Assembly: GCF_029626265.1 (NCBI RefSeq) | Contig: NZ_JARUBN010000001.1 | Coordinates: forward strand, 7,629,001-7,693,000 | Length of the DNA stretch: 64,000 nt | Origin: Micromonospora sp. WMMD1102 | Lineage (GTDB): Bacteria; Actinomycetota; Actinomycetes; Mycobacteriales; Micromonosporaceae | Direction: 5' to 3' | Position numbers and translations under genes: made by a program | In this document: in pieces, positions 60,716-64,000 of the stretch | Position numbering within the stretch: position 1 is the stretch's first letter | Layout of the letters: each line of letters starts with the position of its first letter | Notes under the pieces: generated by a model | Told to the model about the DNA's origin: nothing | Databases searched by the model: none | What the model saw: only the letters and a program-made list of their open reading frames with translations

Positions 60716-61284
60716 CGGGCGACCCCAGCGGAACGGGCAGGGTGGACGACGCCGAGCGGAGGCAGCACCGCCGACGAGCCCGGCCGCGATGCCGGTACCG
60801 GGGCGTAGACGACCGGCGCACGGTTTTGGACCGGTTCGGGGTCGAGGGTGACGGGTTCCGGGTCGGGGTCGTCGACGACGGCCGGCGCCTCGTCGTCGGT
60901 GGCCGCGATCGTGGCCGGCGCGCTGGACAGGACGACTTTGACCAGGGCGAGGAAGGCGAGGGAGGGAACCGCGGCCACTATCCAGCCCCAGACCGACGGT
61001 TCGGCTTCGGCGACCTGGGCGGCGAGGGACAGGATGGCGAAGCCGACCAGGAGCACGGCGACGAACCCGACCGGACGACCGGCCCGACGCCGAGCGCGGA
61101 TCTCCAGGCCGAGGTAGATGGCCATCAGCTCGACGGCGACGGCGTTGGCCCAGCCGATCCAGTCGGGTTGACCGTGCGCGACGGTCAGATCATGAACGTG
61201 GGTGAAGGCAGCGGCGCCGGCCATCCCGCCGATGGCGAGCAGGATCAGTAGTCGGGCAGCGGCTTCGAGGCGTACCCGCATCAT
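60712..61284 (-). CDS. DUF2637 domain membrane protein (SpdB-like)
   Basis: The 190-residue protein starts at tandem ATGs (61284/61281) and has four hydrophobic segments: LLILLAIGGMAGAAAFTHVHDL, WANAVAVELMAIYLGLEI, PVGFVAVLLVGFAILSLAAQVAEA and WIVAAVPSLAFLALVKVVLSS. A Pro/Asp-rich cytoplasmic tail follows. This is the DUF2637 pattern found in conjugative actinomycete plasmids and AICEs, where such SpdB-like proteins assist intramycelial plasmid spread. It overlaps rep by 4 bp and the upstream orf by 4 bp. Confidence 0.85.
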   Translation of the reverse strand: MMRVRLEAAARLLILLAIGGMAGAAAFTHVHDLTVAHGQPDWIGWANAVAVELMAIYLGLEIRARRRAGRPVGFVAVLLVGFAILSLAAQVAEAEPSVWGWIVAAVPSLAFLALVKVVLSSAPATIAATDDEAPAVVDDPDPEPVTLDPEPVQNRAPVVYAPVPASRPGSSAVLPPLGVVHPARSAGVAR

Positions 61285-61646
61285 TGGCCCGCCCCCGTCT
61301 GCTCGGTGCGTAGGTCGCGGACGACGTGGGCACCGTCGATGGTCCAGACGGCGCGGATGGCGTGGTCGACGCAGGTCCAGGCACGGCCACTGGTCCCGTG
61401 CTCGATCTCGATCAGGCCGAACCGGTCGCAGGTCGGCTCGCCGGGGTGGAGGGTGCACGGGTTCATCGGTTGCCCTCCTCGTCGGGCCGAATGGTCGATG
61501 CGGATGCGCCGGTATCGCAGCTCGGTGCGGTGGTGGAGGAAGGCAGCCAGGCCGCGTAGGGCAGCCGCCGCCTTGTCGGGGGAAGCGACGAGCCGGATGC
61601 GTAGCGGCCGGCGGAACGCAGCCGCGATGCGGTTGAGGGGTGTCAT
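61281..61646 (-). CDS. Small AICE protein of unknown function
   Basis: The 121-residue frame starts at ATG 61646 with GGAGGTGA five bases upstream. The N-terminal half is Arg/Ala-rich (RIAAAFRRPLRIRLVASPDKAAAALRGLAAFLHH). The C-terminal half starts at an internal ATG 61466, which has its own GAGGAGG eight bases upstream, and encodes a compact domain (CTLHPGEPTCDRFGLIEIEHGTSGRAWTCVDHAIRAVWTIDGAHVVRD) with CxH and CxxH-type residues that might bind zinc. Two proteins from one frame are therefore possible. The stop overlaps the DUF2637 start (ATGA). No family is recognised. Confidence 0.65.
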   Translation of the reverse strand: MTPLNRIAAAFRRPLRIRLVASPDKAAAALRGLAAFLHHRTELRYRRIRIDHSARRGGQPMNPCTLHPGEPTCDRFGLIEIEHGTSGRAWTCVDHAIRAVWTIDGAHVVRDLRTEQTGAGQ

Positions 61647-61652
61647 GGCTGG

Positions 61653-61913
61653 TCACCTCCGGGCCGGTCGGATGGTGGTGCGGATGTTGTCGGGCGGGTC
61701 GCCGAGGGTGGCCACGGCTTCCGACAGGCAGCGCCACAGCGCCCACGCCTCATCGGGCGTGAGGTACATGCGGCGGCGGCCGGCACCTACGGCGAGGTAG
61801 ACGGGGTACGGGTCCGGTCGGTCCTGGTCGACGCGGACCGATACGGCCGTGCTCTGCCCGGTGTCGTTCGGGGTGCGGAGGCGGTAGAACCGTCGTCCGG
61901 TCGGCTCGGTCAT
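61653..61913 (-). CDS. Small AICE protein of unknown function
   Basis: The 86-residue product begins MTEPTGRRFYRLRTPNDTGQSTAVSVRVDQDRPDPYPVYLAVGAGRRRMYLTPDEAWALWRCLSEAVATLG. It is probably a small beta-rich domain followed by a helix. ATG 61913 overlaps the TraB stop (ATGA), so it is translated with it. No family is recognised, and its place between tra and spd genes suggests a transfer-related accessory role. Confidence 0.7.
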   Translation of the reverse strand: MTEPTGRRFYRLRTPNDTGQSTAVSVRVDQDRPDPYPVYLAVGAGRRRMYLTPDEAWALWRCLSEAVATLGDPPDNIRTTIRPARR

Positions 61914-63544
61914 GCCTGCTCACCCCCGTCCTTGTCCGGGTCCTGCCGGAGGAGGTTGAGCAGCGCGTCAGGCAGCAGCGGCCCGGAGGAGCGCTGACGG
62001 GGCAGGGATGGCCGGGTGGGTTCGGGGGCGGTTTCCCGGCCGACCTGGGCCAGGATGTCCGCCGCATCGACCGGAGCCGGGAACCGCGTAGCCATGGCCC
62101 GGATCTCGTCGTCGGAGATGTACGAGAACCGGACTCGGGCGGGTTCCGGGGTGCCGTCGAGGATGACGTACCCGACGCCCTTGGCCCAGCGCGGCATCTG
62201 GTCGGCCAGCGCGCCCCGGTCGCGGGCACCGTCACCGAGCACCATGTCGACCTGCGACGCTTCGGTGAGGCCGAGTGCGATGCGGGTGGGGAACAGGTCC
62301 CGGAACGGCAGGACTTCCTTGCGTGGGTCCTGCAACGCGGCCACGACCAAGACGCCGACCCCGGCTCCCTGGGACAGCAACAGTCCCAGCGACGCGGCGA
62401 TCCGCTTGCGCAGCTCGACGTCCTGGAGATAGGCGGTGAGCGCGGCCATTTCGTCGATGACGACCACGACCAGGGGATCGGCGACGGTCGGCGTGTGCAC
62501 CCGGACGGCGCCGGCAAGCCTGGCCTGCCGTTCCCGCATGACGGTGACCGCCTCGTCCAGGAGGTCGGCCATGGCCTCGAACGACTTGCAGGCGAACCGG
62601 GCGAACATCGGTCGCCCCATGGCGAACTCCATCCCGCCCTTTGGGTCGATGACCCAGAGCCGGACCAGACCGGAGGCGACCCCGCCGCCGAGTGCGCGGA
62701 CGAGGGACCACAGCACCGAGCCCTTGCCGCGCCGGGTGGCGCCGCCGACCAGGACGTGAGTTGCCAGCAGGTGCAGGCACCAGGTACTCAGGTCATCCCG
62801 CCTGGCCAGCGGCAGCGCGGTGAAGTCCGGCACCGCCGGGACGTCGAACGGCGGAACGACAGCGCGCAGCGCGTCAGTGCGGACCAGGACCAGGTAGACG
62901 ACGCTGGGCCGGTCGCGGAACCGAACGGCATCGACCGCGCGGAGCAGCCACGCCCACCGCCCCGACCGGGTTGGCCGGTCGTCGGGATGCTCGGAGTAGA
63001 CCCGGGCATGCCGGCGCCCGAACGCGTACGCCAGGTTCGACGTGACCCGCTGGAAGTCCTCCGGCGTCTGACCACGCACCATCCGGACCGCCAACACGTC
63101 CAACGCCGGATCAGAGCGCACCGACAGCAGCCGGGGCAGGACCGTCTGATGATCGAACCGTTCGGCCAGCCCGCACAGGGTCACAGCTTCACGCCACACC
63201 CGGCGGTAGACGGTCACCCGGCGGAACCAGCCGAGCAGCGGACCGGCGAACCAGGTCCACCACGATGCTTCGTGCCGCCACCGCCACACCGCCGACACCC
63301 CGCCGACCAGGACCAGCAGGGTGACGAGACCTTGCCAGCCGTGGTCGAGGTAGACGGTAAGGAGGAACGCCGTCGACGCGGTGGCGACCGGGTGGCGTAG
63401 GCACCACCACAGCGCCCGCCAGCCCCAGCGGAGCAGCAGGCCGGGAATCACCAACCACAACGGCAGTTCGAGCCGCTTGGGCCGGATCACCATCAGGTCC
63501 CCGGCCGAGGTCATCACCACTTCACCCCGAGGCCGCCCGATCAT
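61910..63544 (-). CDS. traB: TraB/FtsK-SpoIIIE type conjugative DNA translocase
   Basis: The 544-residue protein has two N-terminal membrane regions (LPLWLVIPGLLLRWGWRALWWCL; VATASTAFLLTVYLDHGWQGLVTLLVLVGGVSAVW) and an FtsK-like motor. Walker A reads VGGATRRGKGSVL and Walker B PLVVVVIDEMAAL; VIDPKGGMEF and VAALQDPRKEVLPFRDLFPTRIALGL are further family motifs. It pumps double-stranded plasmid or AICE DNA between mycelia. The C-terminal tail lacks an obvious winged-helix DNA-recognition domain. ATG 63544 overlaps the preceding zinc-ribbon stop by 4 bp. Confidence 0.92.
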   Translation of the reverse strand: MIGRPRGEVVMTSAGDLMVIRPKRLELPLWLVIPGLLLRWGWRALWWCLRHPVATASTAFLLTVYLDHGWQGLVTLLVLVGGVSAVWRWRHEASWWTWFAGPLLGWFRRVTVYRRVWREAVTLCGLAERFDHQTVLPRLLSVRSDPALDVLAVRMVRGQTPEDFQRVTSNLAYAFGRRHARVYSEHPDDRPTRSGRWAWLLRAVDAVRFRDRPSVVYLVLVRTDALRAVVPPFDVPAVPDFTALPLARRDDLSTWCLHLLATHVLVGGATRRGKGSVLWSLVRALGGGVASGLVRLWVIDPKGGMEFAMGRPMFARFACKSFEAMADLLDEAVTVMRERQARLAGAVRVHTPTVADPLVVVVIDEMAALTAYLQDVELRKRIAASLGLLLSQGAGVGVLVVAALQDPRKEVLPFRDLFPTRIALGLTEASQVDMVLGDGARDRGALADQMPRWAKGVGYVILDGTPEPARVRFSYISDDEIRAMATRFPAPVDAADILAQVGRETAPEPTRPSLPRQRSSGPLLPDALLNLLRQDPDKDGGEQA

Positions 63545-63723
63545 CGGACACCCCGCAGGGACACGAACCGCCCCGACGCGTCCCGGACCGCCGGCAACGG
63601 CAGAACGAGCTGATCCGCGCACAACGGGCAACGGCCGTCCGCGCTGTCGGTCGGGTCGAACCGGGACTGACACACACCACACCGCGACCGCACCTGGGCC
63701 GTACGGCGCCTACGCTTGGACAC
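63541..63723 (-). CDS. Small zinc-ribbon protein
   Basis: The 60-residue product (GTG 63723 with GAGAGAGG about eight bases upstream) is basic at its start (SKRRRRTAQVRSR) and has two CxxC pairs (CGVCQSRFDPTDSADGRCPLC), a zinc ribbon. It is coupled to traB by a 4-bp overlap. An in-frame ATG at 63744 would add seven residues but lacks a ribosome site. It may bind DNA or the translocase. Confidence 0.75.
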   Translation of the reverse strand: MSKRRRRTAQVRSRCGVCQSRFDPTDSADGRCPLCADQLVLPLPAVRDASGRFVSLRGVR

Positions 63724-63767
63724 GTCAAAGACCTCTCTCGCCATGAGCAGGGGGATTTGGCAAAGAG

Positions 63768-63807
63768 GGGCGGGGCTGCCGTCCGCCAAGACCAGACAGC
63801 CCCGCCC
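63768..63807 (-). terminator. Stem-loop between the partial gene and the zinc-ribbon/traB operon
   Basis: The arms are GGGCGGGGCTG (63768-63778) and CAGCCCCGCCC (63797-63807), a perfect 11-bp stem with an 18-nt loop. On the minus strand CTCTTTG follows. It ends the upstream leftward gene just before the traB operon leader and could also attenuate that operon. Confidence 0.7.
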
Positions 63808-63819
63808 ACCCAGCAGCGG

Positions 63820-64000
63820 TCAGGCCGCCGCCAACGACGAGTCACGGGTGACGCCGGCCGGGGCACGCATCCCGGTTGCCCGCAGCGAGTACGCCATCCG
63901 GTTGTTGTTCGTCACGTACGGCGTGACGGTCATGCCGTCGAACTCCACCGCCTCGAACGGCACGCCCGTCGGCGGCACCGGCTGGACGTCGGCCGAGATC
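63820..64000 (-). CDS. C-terminal fragment of an AICE protein
   Basis: The last 59 codons of a leftward gene are visible: ISADVQPVPPTGVPFEAVEFDGMTVTPYVTNNNRMAYSLRATGMRAPAGVTRDSSLAAA. The composition is that of a folded domain with beta strands. The start lies beyond the window. Small proteins upstream of traB in AICEs are often annotated hypothetical, and I do not recognise this one. Confidence 0.65.
   Translation of the reverse strand, partial: ISADVQPVPPTGVPFEAVEFDGMTVTPYVTNNNRMAYSLRATGMRAPAGVTRDSSLAAA

Larger units (their letters stand above)
56497..64000. mobile_element. Actinomycete integrative and conjugative element (AICE), left part
   Basis: From tRNA-Gly to the window end the genes follow the pSAM2-like order: att site, int, xis, rep, DUF2637/SpdB-like gene, small orfs, TraB/FtsK translocase, zinc-ribbon orf and an incomplete orf. 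From int to the zinc-ribbon gene all are leftward and mostly joined by 1- to 4-bp overlaps. Such elements integrate at tRNA genes, excise, replicate by rolling circle through RepSA and move double-stranded DNA with one TraB protein. The left boundary is inferred from the tRNA; the right attachment repeat is outside the window. The rep gene is disrupted, so autonomous replication may be lost. Confidence 0.9.

Overview
The window is high-GC actinobacterial chromosome, most likely from the family Micromonosporaceae (Micromonospora, Plantactinospora or a relative). The basis is strong GC bias at third codon positions, frequent GTG starts, ATGA/GTGA gene overlaps, and the conserved actinobacterial block fhaA-fhaB-pstP-rodA-pbpA-pknA-pknB next to tRNA-Leu, pabA, a class E sortase and crgA. 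In many actinobacteria this block lies near the replication origin. No dnaA or oriC is visible here.

Layout. 0-1.7 kb: end of an acyl-CoA carboxylase beta subunit and an acyl-CoA dehydrogenase. 1.7-12 kb: DUF1697 protein, D,D-carboxypeptidase, an MFS exporter divergent from a MarR regulator over a short palindrome, an MMPL transporter, a large HTH/ATPase regulator, and a second MarR regulator divergent from a YceI protein. 12-21.5 kb: a glutamate-cysteine ligase-like protein, a membrane protein, two PASTA-only membrane proteins, a lipoprotein, and an XRE(DUF5753)/DUF397 pair. 21.7-27.8 kb: secreted subtilase, then a leftward set of SDR, GH88 unsaturated glucuronyl hydrolase, WecG-type glycosyltransferase and a sugar epimerase. 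28-41.7 kb: tRNA-Leu(CAG) and the cell-wall growth and Ser/Thr phosphorylation operon, with leftward pabA, small membrane protein, sortase and DUF881 genes, and crgA. 42-56.2 kb: Fe-S oxidoreductase, a NarL-type two-component system, DedA protein, paired CNNM/CorC-like proteins, a broken cell-wall amidase, a c-di-AMP (ydaO/yuaA-type) riboswitch ahead of an NlpC/P60 endopeptidase, dcd, a LexA-box-controlled PPOX-fold protein and a secreted metalloprotease.

56.4 kb to the end: an integrated actinomycete integrative and conjugative element (AICE, pSAM2-like) at tRNA-Gly(CCC). It carries int, xis, a RepSA-type replication initiator, a DUF2637/SpdB-like spread protein, small orfs and a TraB/FtsK DNA translocase, mostly joined by ATGA/GTGA overlaps. 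The right end lies outside the window. The most notable observation is that rep is interrupted by a 402-bp element with about 54-bp imperfect terminal inverted repeats and a perfect 6-bp target duplication (GGCAGT). Removing the element and one duplication restores an uninterrupted 585-codon rep. This looks like a MITE insertion into the element's replication gene.

Other points worth checking: a CNNM-family gene with no canonical start codon but a well-placed Shine-Dalgarno ahead of ATC; a frameshifted and probably internally deleted amidase; an epimerase with Phe where the catalytic Tyr is expected; a LexA box in an apparently leaderless promoter; and several tandem repeat arrays and large hairpins in intergenic DNA. 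No CRISPR array, rRNA or obvious biosynthetic gene cluster is present.
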